Made by a program: the position numbers and the translations under genes | DNA from: DATAPE01 sp034667545 | GTDB taxonomy: Bacteria; Actinomycetota; CADDZG01; WHSQ01 | Assembly (NCBI GenBank): GCA_034667545.1 | Contig: JAXDJR010000073.1 | Coordinates: forward strand, 1-64,000 | Direction of reading: 5' to 3' | DNA length: 64,000 nt | Part shown: positions 51,201-59,514 of the stretch, piece by piece | How positions within the stretch are numbered: the stretch's first letter is position 1 | Layout: each line of letters starts with the position of its first letter | The notes under the pieces: generated by a model | The model's input: the letters and a program-made list of their open reading frames with translations, nothing else | Databases searched by the model: none | What the model was told of the DNA's origin: nothing

Positions 51201-51329
51201 GAACGGCCACGGTGACGCTGCGTGACGCGTGGCGTGGCGAAGGCGCCAACTGGATCCGCTTCGCCAGGAACCAGAGCATGATCGCTACTACTTCCTTCTG
51301 AATCTGCAGCAAGCCCTAGTCTCTGCGCG

Positions 51330-51887
51330 ATGAAGATCTATACGAAGAAGGGCGACGACGGCACGACTGGTCTGTTGTACGGGGGCCGGGTTGCCAAGGA
51401 TGACGTCCGCACCAACGTTTACGGCACGCTGGACGAGACTGTTTCCGCCCTCGGTTTGGCGCGGGCGGGCGGGTTGGCTCCTCGCGTCGAAGAGATAGTG
51501 ATCAGGATCCAGCGAGAGATGTTCGTTGTCGGCGCGCAGCTTGCTACGTCCGAGGACAACCAATCGAAGCTTCAGGAGGGGATCTCGAAGGTCACGCCCG
51601 ATATGGCGTTGCAGGCTGAAAAAGAGATCGATGAGCTGATCGAGCAACACCCTCTACCCAACGAGTTCATCCTTCCCGGAGAGACCATGGGTTCTGCCGG
51701 TCTGGATGTGGCGCGCTCGACCGTGCGGCGGGCCGAACGCCAGGCTGCTGCGATGGACCGCGGCGGGTTGGTGCCCGACCCCGAGATCCTCCGGTATCTC
51801 AACCGGGTCTCGGATCTGCTCTTCGTGCTGGCTCGTTATCACGAGGCTGAGCAGGGCAAACGAGCGGCCCCGTCCCGCGAACGATGA
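51330..51887 (+). CDS. PduO-type cob(I)alamin adenosyltransferase
   Basis: 185 aa. MKIYTKKGDDGTTGLLYGGRV is the ATP-binding N-terminus of PduO-type enzymes; FILPGETMGSAGLDVARSTVRRAER and LRYLNRVSDLLFVLAR are the conserved second half. It transfers adenosyl from ATP to cob(I)alamin. It overlaps the Nudix gene by 4 bp (ATGA) and forms a three-gene unit with it and a small membrane-protein gene. Confidence 0.92.
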   Translation: MKIYTKKGDDGTTGLLYGGRVAKDDVRTNVYGTLDETVSALGLARAGGLAPRVEEIVIRIQREMFVVGAQLATSEDNQSKLQEGISKVTPDMALQAEKEIDELIEQHPLPNEFILPGETMGSAGLDVARSTVRRAERQAAAMDRGGLVPDPEILRYLNRVSDLLFVLARYHEAEQGKRAAPSRER

Positions 51888-52384
51888 AGCCGTTCCGCTT
51901 CTGCCCGGCATGTGGCTCCCATCTCGAAAAGCCGGATGCCGAGGGCGGCAGTTCCTGCCCGCAGTGCAAGCGCTCGTGGTATCGCAACGCGGCCCCCACT
52001 GCGGGCTGTGCGGTGCTACACGAGGAAAAGGTTCTGGTCGTGCGTCGTGCCAGGGACCCCGAGAAGGGCCGCTTCGATCTTCCCGGTGGGTTCCTTAAGT
52101 TCCGCGAGGATCCCGTCGCGGCCGTCAAACGCGAGGTGCAAGAAGAGCTTGGCATCGAGGTGGAGGTGTCAGAGGCCGATTTCGTCCAGGCAGTTCCGCA
52201 CGTCTACGACGAGGACGAGTGGGTGCTTGCGCTCGGCTTCCTCGCCCGTTTCGTGTCGGGCGTTCCGGAACCGAACGACGACGTGGCAGAGGCGCGATGG
52301 ATAAGCGAGGATGAGGTGGACGAGATCGACTTTGCATGGCCTCACGACCATGACCTAGTGCGAAAGGCGTTCGAACATGGATGA
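51884..52384 (+). CDS. Zinc-ribbon Nudix hydrolase
   Basis: 166 aa. A zinc ribbon (FCPACGSHLE...SSCPQCKRSWY) precedes a Nudix domain whose box is complete: G-x5-E-x7-REVxEELGI (GGFLKFREDPVAAVKREVQE...). This arrangement is seen in NADH pyrophosphatase-like and related Nudix enzymes. The substrate is likely a nucleoside-diphosphate derivative. It overlaps both neighbours in the operon. Confidence 0.88.
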   Translation: MKPFRFCPACGSHLEKPDAEGGSSCPQCKRSWYRNAAPTAGCAVLHEEKVLVVRRARDPEKGRFDLPGGFLKFREDPVAAVKREVQEELGIEVEVSEADFVQAVPHVYDEDEWVLALGFLARFVSGVPEPNDDVAEARWISEDEVDEIDFAWPHDHDLVRKAFEHG

Positions 52385-52754
52385 TCTGACTGACGAAGAG
52401 ATAGCGAGACTGTTCGGCTGGGCTCGTGTCTCTTTCGGCGCGCTGGCGTTCCTCGCTCCGCGATGGGCGGCCAAAGTGTGGACGGGAGAGGACATCAGCG
52501 GGACCACGGCAGTGATGGGGCTCCGAAGCCTGGGAGTTCGCGACGCAGCGTTGGGGCTGGGCCTGTTGATCGCGCTCAAACGACAGAGCCCGGTACGGGG
52601 GTGGCTCGAGGCGGGCGCACTCTCGGATGCCGGCGATGCCCTCAACACGCTGATGGCGCGCCGGGGTCTGCCCGCGTCCCGTTCTCTTATCGGCCTAGCG
52701 GCGGCCGGAGGAGGCGTAGTGCTCGGACGGCGACTGGCAGACGCGCTCGACTGA
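52377..52754 (+). CDS. Small hydrophobic membrane-associated protein
   Basis: 125 aa with hydrophobic segments around LFGWARVSFGALAFLAP, RDAALGLGLLIAL and SLIGLAAAGGGVVLG. The start overlaps the Nudix gene by 8 bp, so it is translated from the same operon. Resembles small actinobacterial membrane proteins of unknown function (DUF4267-like pattern). Confidence 0.72.
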   Translation: MDDLTDEEIARLFGWARVSFGALAFLAPRWAAKVWTGEDISGTTAVMGLRSLGVRDAALGLGLLIALKRQSPVRGWLEAGALSDAGDALNTLMARRGLPASRSLIGLAAAGGGVVLGRRLADALD

Positions 52755-52872
52755 GGTTCGTTACTGGGAAGTTCTCTCCCCGCACCAGGCGTTAGCGATT
52801 CGGGCGTGCGTCAGGACAGATGTTCTGTGGCTCGGGGTGATTCGCACGTCAAGCGGAAGGACGGGTCACTGT

Positions 52873-53508
52873 TCAAACATCGGTAGCGATGCGGACCAGC
52901 GACGCAAGCTCACGACCGAGTGGAGTGATCCCAGCTTCCGTCTCTATCGTCAGAGGTCCTTCGAGCGGCGCCACATCCTTGACGCTGATTTCGGCACCCG
53001 GTCGCACGCCGATCTGGTCCAGGTACGCAAGCACTTCATCGTTCTCCGATATCTGCGCGATCACACCGGAGGCGCCTGCGTCGAGATGGCTTAGGCGCGT
53101 GAGGCGGCGAAGGTCGACCGGGCAGATCGGATGTCCATGGGGGCAGAGATCGGGGTAGTCCAAGGCTTGAGCCATGGCTTCCTCGACCCGGGCCGAGATC
53201 GCATGCTCGATCCGATGTGCTTCGACGTGAACCTCGTGCCACGCCATACCTAGTTTCTGGACCAAGAGGCATTCGATCAAACGGTGGCGGCGGAGGATGG
53301 TGTGGGCTAGACGGCGACCTTCAGGCGTCAACAAGATGGTTCCGGTCCGGTCGCGGGTCAAGTAGCCCTCGGAAGCCAGGCGCTTGAGCATCTCTGAGGC
53401 GGACGGCAGAGAGACATCGAGGATGCCGGCGACGACCGTGGCCGTGATGCGGTCGCCTTCTTCCTCTAGCCGCTTGATCTCTTCCAGGTAGTCCTCGACG
53501 CCACGCAC
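52873..53508 (-). CDS. DtxR/MntR family metal-dependent repressor
   Basis: 211 aa. N-terminal HTH (ITATVVAGILDVSLPSASEMLKRLASEGYL), then the metal-binding dimerisation domain with GRRLAHTILRRHRLIECLLVQKLGMAWHEVHVEAHRIEHAIS and CPHGHPICP, and a C-terminal SH3-like FeoA domain. It should repress iron or manganese uptake genes when metal is bound. The start is GTG 53508. A TTAGGT half-site lies just upstream, too weak to call an operator. Confidence 0.88.
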   Translation of the reverse strand: MRGVEDYLEEIKRLEEEGDRITATVVAGILDVSLPSASEMLKRLASEGYLTRDRTGTILLTPEGRRLAHTILRRHRLIECLLVQKLGMAWHEVHVEAHRIEHAISARVEEAMAQALDYPDLCPHGHPICPVDLRRLTRLSHLDAGASGVIAQISENDEVLAYLDQIGVRPGAEISVKDVAPLEGPLTIETEAGITPLGRELASLVRIATDV

Positions 53509-53597
53509 AGCAAAGCCATCTTAGGTCGCGCCACGGCAGTCGTTGTCGTGCGGCGTCGTATGTTCGGGCGATCGGACTCCGGTCGATAGAACCTGTG

Positions 53598-54395
53598 ATG
53601 ATCACGGTGGCAGCGATAGGCGCCGAGCTGACGCGCGACGATCAGCCCAACCTGCCCATCACTCCCGAAGAGATTGCGGCCGACGCTGTTGCATGCCGGG
53701 CCGCCGGCGCATCGATCTACCACCTGCACGTTCGCGACAGCTCTGGCCGGCCAACGATGGATGTCGAGACCTTTCGGTCTGCTCGCGACGCCATAAACGA
53801 TGCCACCGACTTGATCGTCCAGTTCACGAGTGGGGGGGCGGTAAGCGATACCGAAGAAGCGCGCGCGGCCCCCCTGGAGCTCCAGCCCGAGATGGCCACG
53901 CTTACCCCAGGCAGCGTGAATTTCGGCGACGAAGTGTTCTGGAACCCCAAAGATCTCGTGCACAGGTTCTACGAACGCATGCGTTCTCTGTCCATAGTGC
54001 CGGAATTCGAGATCTTCGACAGCGGGATGGTTGCCGGGGCGGAACGTCTGCACCGAGACTCACCCGACCACCATCTCCATTACGACTTCGTGTTGGGTGT
54101 GCCTGGTGGCATGCCGGCATGGCCCGACGCGATCGGCTTCTTGAGCTCCAAGCTGCCCGAGCACGCGACATGGAGTGCGACAGGGATCGGGCGCAACCAC
54201 CTTCCTGTCACTCGAGACGCGCTCATGCAGGGTGGACACGTGCGCACGGGTTTCGAAGACGTGCTCTTCTACGAGCGGGGGCGGGTTGCGGCTTCGAATG
54301 CCGAACTCATTGGCAGGGTTGCCGCGATGGCGAGGGAGGCTGGCAGAGAGATCGCAACGCCCGGCCAGGCCCGGCTGCTGCTCGAGCTCGCGTAA
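53598..54395 (+). CDS. BKACE family beta-keto acid cleavage enzyme
   Basis: 265 aa of the 3-keto-5-aminohexanoate cleavage enzyme family, which cleaves beta-keto acids with acetyl-CoA. Visible are ITVAAIGAELTRDDQPNLPITPEEIAADA, ASIYHLHVRDSSGRPTMD (metal-binding His-x-His), PEFEIFDSGMV and GGHVRTGFEDVLFYERG. Substrate unknown; in actinobacteria the family acts on lysine-fermentation or carnitine-like keto acids. GTG 53595 is an alternative start one codon upstream. The rsiG gene follows 17 bp later. Confidence 0.87.
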   Translation: MITVAAIGAELTRDDQPNLPITPEEIAADAVACRAAGASIYHLHVRDSSGRPTMDVETFRSARDAINDATDLIVQFTSGGAVSDTEEARAAPLELQPEMATLTPGSVNFGDEVFWNPKDLVHRFYERMRSLSIVPEFEIFDSGMVAGAERLHRDSPDHHLHYDFVLGVPGGMPAWPDAIGFLSSKLPEHATWSATGIGRNHLPVTRDALMQGGHVRTGFEDVLFYERGRVAASNAELIGRVAAMAREAGREIATPGQARLLLELA

Positions 54396-54412
54396 GGCTA
54401 GGATTCGGACCC

Positions 54413-54946
54413 ATGCCAGACCAGCGCCGCCTCGTCGAGCAACTCGAGGATCCGAGCTTTCTCGCTGGAATCGAGGAGAAGCCCATGGATCAACTGCGGG
54501 CTGCGCGCGCCCAGTGCCACGAAGGCGAGATGGAATTGTCGTTCGAACGGCGACTCTGCCAAGCTCGCATAGACATCCTCTCGGCCGAGATCGAACGACG
54601 CCACGGCGGCACCGAGGAAAGCTTGGTCGACCGTTTGCCGCAGATCCTCGCAAGCGATGGGCCAAGGCAGGAAGGCCGTCCATCCCGGGCCCCCGATGCG
54701 TCGATCCCTCGGAACGCGGATGTGCAACGGCGGCGCGTCGAAGAGATCGTCGGCGAGCAAGCTCTGGCGCGTATCTCCGACGTACCCGAGGAGGAGTTGA
54801 AGTCCATCATCAAGTTGCTGGCGGACCATGAGAGCAAGGTTTCCCAGCGCCGGAAGCGGGTGCAGGAAGTGATGGACAAGGTCCAGGACGAGATAGTGCG
54901 CAGGTACACCAGCGGCGAGGCTGATCCCTCGCAAGTGCTCCGTTGA
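54413..54946 (+). CDS. rsiG: RsiG-like c-di-GMP-binding anti-sigma factor
   Basis: 177 aa, helical coiled coil. It carries two perfect copies of the c-di-GMP signature E-x3-S-x2-R-x3-Q-x3-D: E39, S43, R46, Q50, D54 and E140, S144, R147, Q151, D155. The context (MDQLRAARAQ...LSFERRLCQARIDIL) matches RsiG, which in Streptomyces sequesters the sporulation sigma factor WhiG when loaded with c-di-GMP. The ATG at 54413 is the homology start; the same frame is open far upstream through the BKACE gene and is meaningless there. No whiG gene is in the window. Confidence 0.88.
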   Translation: MPDQRRLVEQLEDPSFLAGIEEKPMDQLRAARAQCHEGEMELSFERRLCQARIDILSAEIERRHGGTEESLVDRLPQILASDGPRQEGRPSRAPDASIPRNADVQRRRVEEIVGEQALARISDVPEEELKSIIKLLADHESKVSQRRKRVQEVMDKVQDEIVRRYTSGEADPSQVLR

Positions 54947-55064
54947 CCTCTATCTGATCCAGATCGCCGTCGGGCCTGTTAGCTCGCTGGCGACAGTTTC
55001 CCGAGGCCCGTCCTTTTGGTCCTCGCCGAGGGCGGCCAGAGTGACCGCTCTCGGAGCGATCGTG

Positions 55065-55110
55065 GGCTAAGTGGCCTTTACGCGCGGCTAAGTGGGGTTA
55101 CGCGGGCTAA
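55065..55110. repeat. Short tandem repeat at the stop codon of the proline-rich gene
   Basis: GGCTAAGTGG at 55065-55074 and 55086-55095, then GGCTAA at 55105-55110, each followed by a TTACGCG-like segment: about 2.5 copies with a 19-21-bp period. Read on the minus strand each copy carries a TTAGCC segment, and the copy at 55105 contains the gene's own TAG stop. Probably a local duplication of the gene end. Confidence 0.6.
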
Positions 55111-55619
55111 TCGGCTTGCGAGGGGGCCGTATCCGTCGGTGCCGGGGTCGGGATCGTCGATGCCGCCGGGGTGGGCTCGGCAGTCGTGGGGCTGGGCTCG
55201 GGCTGCGGGGTGGCAGTGGGATCCGGGACCGGCGTGGGAGTGGGAGTGGGCGCAGCTGCCGGCTCGGGCGAAGCTGTAGCCGCGACCTCCACTGGTGCGA
55301 CAGGGCTAGCAGCGCCTGACGGCGAGGGACCGAGCAGCGCGGCCACCGCCAGGGCGGACGTGATGGGGCCGAAGCTAGCGCCGGAGGGAGCCGAGGTGGT
55401 CCTCCCGAAGGAGTCGCCAGGGGCGTTGGATCGCGCCCGCCCGCCGGACCCCTCGGGGCTGGGCGAAGCTTTGGAGACGCGCATGATGTGAGGCCGAGCC
55501 AACGTCGAGGTAGGAGTGAGGTGCTGCGCCAGAAGGGCATAGAGAACCAGCGAGGACCCTCCCACGAACACCAGGAGCCCAACCGCCGCAGCGCTCGTCC
55601 ATCCGTTCCGACGGCTCAA
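55107..55619 (-). CDS. Membrane-anchored Pro/Ala/Thr-rich protein
   Basis: 170 aa with one N-terminal transmembrane helix (AAAVGLLVFVGGSSLVLYALL) and a long extracytoplasmic tail of low complexity, ending in about 70 residues rich in Pro, Thr and Ala (AAPTPTPTPVPDPTATPQPE). No enzymatic domain. It looks like a cell-wall-spanning stalk or linker protein. Function unknown. Confidence 0.6.
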   Translation of the reverse strand: MSRRNGWTSAAAVGLLVFVGGSSLVLYALLAQHLTPTSTLARPHIMRVSKASPSPEGSGGRARSNAPGDSFGRTTSAPSGASFGPITSALAVAALLGPSPSGAASPVAPVEVAATASPEPAAAPTPTPTPVPDPTATPQPEPSPTTAEPTPAASTIPTPAPTDTAPSQAD

Positions 55620-55810
55620 GAAACGATCCTCCGTGTGTTCGATTTAGGTCTGGTCAAACCTCCGCTCTAGTAACCGAGTTCAGGTAACCAGTCACGATGT
55701 GCGCTCAGAACCGCTAGAGAACGTATCTAGGCTCATACACCCGTAGTGCTGATGCACTAGTTACCGGCGTGGCCGCGGGACCTGGCGACCCTGGTTTCTG
55801 CTCTAAGGAG

Positions 55811-55882
55811 GGCCCCGCCGGGCCTGCTGGAGGCGAGTAAGGTGCTCGCTCTTCCCAAGGGCACCGCTCCCCGAAGAGCGGT
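55811..55882 (+). promoter_or_regulatory. Three consecutive hairpins upstream of the acyltransferase-MshA-like operon
   Basis: The gap 55620-55930 contains GGCCC/GGGCC (55811-55824), GGCGAG/CTCGCT (55832-55850) and ACCGCTC/GAGCGGT (55863-55882, 7 bp, 6-nt loop), ending about 48 bp before the start codon. Two GTAACC direct repeats at about 55676-55695 lie closer to the leftward gene. A structured leader is possible; no known riboswitch recognised. Confidence 0.35.
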
Positions 55883-55930
55883 CGTGGGGAGACGGGGAAC
55901 GTGGGGGGCCGCCTGCGTGTTGGGAACCTT

Positions 55931-56956
55931 GTGACCGAGACAAAGACCTTGGATATCAGCGTTCGCTCTGATGCCGCCTGCTTCGACATGCCGGAATGGG
56001 GCCGGCTGCTGTCGCTCGACCCCAACCGCCACGTATTTGCGACCCCCGAGTGGAACCGGCTCTGGTGGGAGGAGTTCAAGACTGGCAAGGACCTACTGGT
56101 GCTTCTCGTTCGAAGGGGGCCGGAGGTCGCCGCGATCGCCCCTCTCTACAGGAAACGCGAAGAGGGCAGGCACGTGCTTCGCTTCGTTGGCGGCATCGAC
56201 CTGACGGACTACCTCGGACCGATCTGCTCACGGGAGGACCGGGAAGAGGTCGCCGACGCGTTAGTTGCCTGGTTACAGACGAACGAAGTCGAGTGGGATG
56301 AGTTCGACGCTCACAACATGCTTGTTCCGTTCGGGTTCGCCGAATACCTCGTGGAGAGTGCAGACCGTCACGGCCTGGACTTCGCTCTATCGCAGGAAGA
56401 GACCTCCGCGCTGTTGCCCCTGCCGTCTGATTGGGATGAGTACCTGGCCGGTCTGGCATCCAAGGACCGCCACGAGCTCCGGCGCAAGATGCGCAGATTC
56501 GCTCGCGAGAATCCCGAAGCCAGCATCCGGGGGGCGACCGAAGAAACACTGACAAACGATCTCCAGGTGTTCGTAGACATGCACCGCGGCGCGGAAGGCC
56601 ACAAGGGTCATTTCATGGGACCGGACATGGCTACGTTCTTCGAGCGCGTCGCGCGGCTCTTCCACGAACGGGGATGGCTTCGGCTCGATTTGCTCGAGAT
56701 AGGTGACCGTGCAGTGGCGTCGACCTTTAGCTTCGAACTCGACAACACTTTCTACCTGTACAACTCCGCTTACGAGCCAGACGCTGCCCGGCTCTCTCCG
56801 GGGCTGGTGCTAGCTGCCCAGCTGGTGCAGCGCTCCATCCAAGATGGATTGCACTGGTTCGATTTCCTGCGGGGGCCGGAGCGCTATAAGTACCAACTGG
56901 GTGCCCAAGCTCTGCCCTTGAACAATGTGCGGCTCTTGAATCCCGGGGCCAGGTGA
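55931..56956 (+). CDS. GNAT/CelD-like acyltransferase
   Basis: 341 aa of the Acetyltransf_6 (CelD/BioF2-like, FemX-fold) group: HVFATPEWNRLWWEEF at the start, a central basic helix ASKDRHELRRKMRRF, and WLRLDLLEIGDRAVASTFSFELDNTFYLYNSAYEPDAARLSPGLVLAAQLVQ, the typical second GNAT half. These enzymes modify polysaccharides or lipid-linked sugars. Start GTG 55931 has GGGA upstream; a GTG at 55901 is possible. The following GT gene overlaps its stop (GTGA). Confidence 0.78.
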   Translation: MTETKTLDISVRSDAACFDMPEWGRLLSLDPNRHVFATPEWNRLWWEEFKTGKDLLVLLVRRGPEVAAIAPLYRKREEGRHVLRFVGGIDLTDYLGPICSREDREEVADALVAWLQTNEVEWDEFDAHNMLVPFGFAEYLVESADRHGLDFALSQEETSALLPLPSDWDEYLAGLASKDRHELRRKMRRFARENPEASIRGATEETLTNDLQVFVDMHRGAEGHKGHFMGPDMATFFERVARLFHERGWLRLDLLEIGDRAVASTFSFELDNTFYLYNSAYEPDAARLSPGLVLAAQLVQRSIQDGLHWFDFLRGPERYKYQLGAQALPLNNVRLLNPGAR

Positions 56957-58227
56957 GCGTGGATCTCGCCATCGAACCTCGCAACGTCCTTAACCGGATC
57001 GCGCTCATCTCTTACCATTCGTCGCCCCTCGCAGAGCCTGGAGCCGGAGATGCCGGCGGCATGAGTGTTTACGTGCGGCAGACTGCCGAAGCACTGGCGC
57101 AGCGTTCGGTTCGCACCGATATCTATACGCGCCGAACGGTAGAGCTACCTCGCGTCATCGAACTTTTTCCCGGCGTGCGTGTGATCTGTGTTGATGCAGG
57201 GCCGTTTGACGCAGCCAAGGAGGACTTGACCAGGTATCTTCCGGACTTCACCGCGGGCGTGTCCGCGTTCGCCGCGAGCCAGCGCCTTGCCTACGACGTC
57301 GTTCATTCACACTACTGGCAGTCAGGGTTGGCCGGAAAAGTTCTCGCCCGGCGGTGGCACGCCGCGTTCGTACACTCCAATCACACGCTTGGGTTGGTCA
57401 AGAACCTGTCCCTTGCCGCCGGAGACCAACCCGAGCCAGAGGCGCGCATCCTCGGAGAGGGAGAGGTCGTCGAATCTGCTGATGTCCTGATCACTTCGAC
57501 CGATGAAGAGTTCCAGGACCTCGCGTGTCTGTACGGCGCTGCTCACGACCGACTTAAGACGATCTTTCCGGGAGTGGACCACGGGACGTTCTTTCCAGGC
57601 GATCAAGGAGCAGCGCGCGCCGAACTAGGGCTAGGAGACGAGGCGATCCTGTTGTACGTCGGCCGCGTTCAACCTCTAAAGGGCATCGAGCTTGCTTTAC
57701 GGGGAGTGGCGAAGTTGGTTTCCCAGCTCGATCGTCCTGTGCGCTTGTTGGTCGTGGGGGGGCCCAGCGGCCAGACCGGCGAAGAGGAGATGGTCAGGCT
57801 AAGACATCTGCGCGACGAGTTGGGGATAGCGGACAACGTGTTGTTTACCGGCCCTCAACCCCACCCTCGGTTGCCGGTTTTCTATCGCGCGGCAGATGCT
57901 GCAGTGGTTGTGTCCCACTCCGAATCGTTTGGTTTGGTTGCCCTCGAGGCAGCGGCATGTGGCACCCCAGTTGTCGGTACGTCTGTTGGCGGACTCTCCC
58001 ACATCGTGGGTGATGGCAGGTCCGGTTATCTCCTCGAAGACAGGGTTCCGTCGCAGTTCGCGGTGCGACTGCGGTCGCTGTTGCAGAATCCCTTGTTGAG
58101 GAAGCGGTTCTCCCTCGAAGCAGAACGAGCTGCCGCGCGATTCAGCTGGACACGAGCAACGGATGAATTGCTTGCACTGTATGAGTGTCTGGTGAATGAG
58201 TCATCGGCAGAGTTGTGTACGTGTTGA
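56953..58227 (+). CDS. mshA: GT4 glycosyltransferase, MshA-like
   Basis: 424 aa. The N-terminus IALISYHSSPLAEPGAGDAGGMSVYVRQ is close to the MshA signature; YDVVHSHYWQSGLAGKVLA and ILLYVGRVQPLKGIELALR are the other key segments, with the catalytic EX7E (ESFGLVALE) late. MshA makes the first mycothiol intermediate, GlcNAc-inositol-phosphate. The overlap with an acyltransferase gene is not the usual mycothiol arrangement, so another retaining GT4 role (sucrose-phosphate-synthase-like) cannot be excluded. Confidence 0.72.
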   Translation: MSVDLAIEPRNVLNRIALISYHSSPLAEPGAGDAGGMSVYVRQTAEALAQRSVRTDIYTRRTVELPRVIELFPGVRVICVDAGPFDAAKEDLTRYLPDFTAGVSAFAASQRLAYDVVHSHYWQSGLAGKVLARRWHAAFVHSNHTLGLVKNLSLAAGDQPEPEARILGEGEVVESADVLITSTDEEFQDLACLYGAAHDRLKTIFPGVDHGTFFPGDQGAARAELGLGDEAILLYVGRVQPLKGIELALRGVAKLVSQLDRPVRLLVVGGPSGQTGEEEMVRLRHLRDELGIADNVLFTGPQPHPRLPVFYRAADAAVVVSHSESFGLVALEAAACGTPVVGTSVGGLSHIVGDGRSGYLLEDRVPSQFAVRLRSLLQNPLLRKRFSLEAERAAARFSWTRATDELLALYECLVNESSAELCTC

Positions 58228-58408
58228 TCCGGCGCCACCAAAACGGATAACTCGCGAAGAAAACTTGTAGCACTGTGAGCAGGAGATATATCGGTCTACC
58301 TGCACCGTTGTCTCCTTGACGATGTTCGGTCGCGGTGGCTATGTTGTCGCACGTTGCGAGCGGCTAAGAAAACGATCTTCGATCGGGTTTGCAGTTGCTC
58401 GGAATGCT

Positions 58409-58491
58409 AGGCCCCAGAAGCCAAGGTGAAGTTGCGTCTCGTGTGTGGGGAAGTGCACGAGGTGAGGCGACACCAAAAGTTTCTGGGGCCT
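58409..58491. repeat. 83-bp element with perfect 11-bp terminal inverted repeats
   Basis: The gap 58228-58602 holds no supported gene. AGGCCCCAGAA (58409-58419) and TTCTGGGGCCT (58481-58491) are perfect complements around a 61-nt interior that itself contains CTCGTG/CACGAG arms. The shape fits a structured RNA, a bidirectional terminator between the convergent glycosyltransferase and proline dehydrogenase genes, or a small non-autonomous repeat (MITE/REP-like). Confidence 0.45.
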
Positions 58492-58602
58492 CTTTCCGTT
58501 TTCTTGCGAGGTTCGGCTACGCGTGGGGTGCGCTGTCTAGTTGCAGGACTGCATTCGCTCACTCGGAGCTTGGCGAGGAGTGACGAGGTCGAGCCGGGAT
58601 CG

Positions 58603-59514
58603 CTAGCCGCGCACCATCGAGCGTAGAAAGAAGATGAGGTTGGCCGGCCTTTCGGCTATGCGTCGCATCAAGTACGGATACCAAGCCGAGCCGAAAGGAA
58701 CGTAGACCCGCACGCGGCGCCCGTCCTGCGCCAGTTCTTCTTGGAGCGGCCTGCGAACGCCGTACAGCATCTGGATCTCGAAGCCCCGGTCCCCGGCCCT
58801 CGTGCGGTGCGCGGCGTCCCGTGCATGCTCGAGCAGCTTCTCGTCATGACTGGCGATCGCGGGGTCCGTTCCGTGCTGAAAGAGCCAGTCGATGAGGAAC
58901 CGGTACTGTGCGTCGATCTCGCTCTTCTTCTGGAAGGCGACGTCTTCTGGCTCGGCGTATGCCCCTTTCACAAGGCGGATCTTGGGTCGCAGGTCTCGCA
59001 TCCGCTCGAGATCCGAGAGAGTGCGCCGTAGGTATGCCTGGATCGCCAGCCGTATGTCTTCGAATTCGGGCCGAAGCTCGCGATAGACCTCGATGGTCTC
59101 GTCGACATAGTGAGACTGCTCCATGTCGATCTCCAAGCTCTTTCCGATCGCCCGAGCCTCGGTTGCGAGCGTCCTCAGATGGCGAATGCATTGCTCTTTG
59201 TCGAAAGCCAAGCCCAGTTGCGTCAATTTGACCGACACGGTGCTGTCGATGGGTGTTTCGGTCATCCTTTTCAGTGAGGCCATGTAGTGGTCGGCTGCCG
59301 CTCGGGCCCCCGCCGGGTCGACGACGCCCTCTCCCAGGAGGTCCAGGATGCCTCCGATGCCCTTGGGATTCAGCTCTTGGATGGCGGAGATGGCGTCCTC
59401 GAGTTTGTTGCCCGCGACGAAGCGCGCTACGACCCGCTGGGTGATAGGGCCATGGGTGATGATGCGTTCGATCTTGGGTTTGTCAGCAACCCAAAGCAGT
59501 GACCGGCTTACCAA
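58603..59514 (-). CDS. Proline dehydrogenase
   Basis: 303 aa, the normal length of monofunctional flavin proline dehydrogenase. SRSLLWVADKPKIERIITHGP opens the domain; STVSVKLTQLGLAFD, EIDMEQSHYVDETIEVYRELR, RLVKGAYAEPEDVAF and FEIQMLYGVRRPLQEEL are FAD/substrate motifs, and LMRRIAERPAN is the C-terminal substrate helix. It oxidises proline to pyrroline-5-carboxylate. TTG 59514 is chosen: AGGGG lies 7 nt upstream and homology starts here. The frame is open to 59778 but overlaps the divergent aldehyde dehydrogenase gene. Confidence 0.88.
   Translation of the reverse strand: MVSRSLLWVADKPKIERIITHGPITQRVVARFVAGNKLEDAISAIQELNPKGIGGILDLLGEGVVDPAGARAAADHYMASLKRMTETPIDSTVSVKLTQLGLAFDKEQCIRHLRTLATEARAIGKSLEIDMEQSHYVDETIEVYRELRPEFEDIRLAIQAYLRRTLSDLERMRDLRPKIRLVKGAYAEPEDVAFQKKSEIDAQYRFLIDWLFQHGTDPAIASHDEKLLEHARDAAHRTRAGDRGFEIQMLYGVRRPLQEELAQDGRRVRVYVPFGSAWYPYLMRRIAERPANLIFFLRSMVRG

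Noticed and set aside
53509..53597. DtxR/IdeR operator before the metal regulator gene
   Set aside because: Only a single TTAGGT half-site is visible, without the inverted second half.
53543..54946. A 467-codon plus-strand frame that could be read as a fusion protein ending in RsiG
   Set aside because: The first 290 codons are an arginine-rich shadow of the BKACE gene in another frame; only the part from 54413 has homology and a sensible start.
58426..58626. 66-codon ORF overlapping the inverted-repeat element
   Set aside because: No ribosome site or homology, and it runs over the end of the proline dehydrogenase gene on the other strand.
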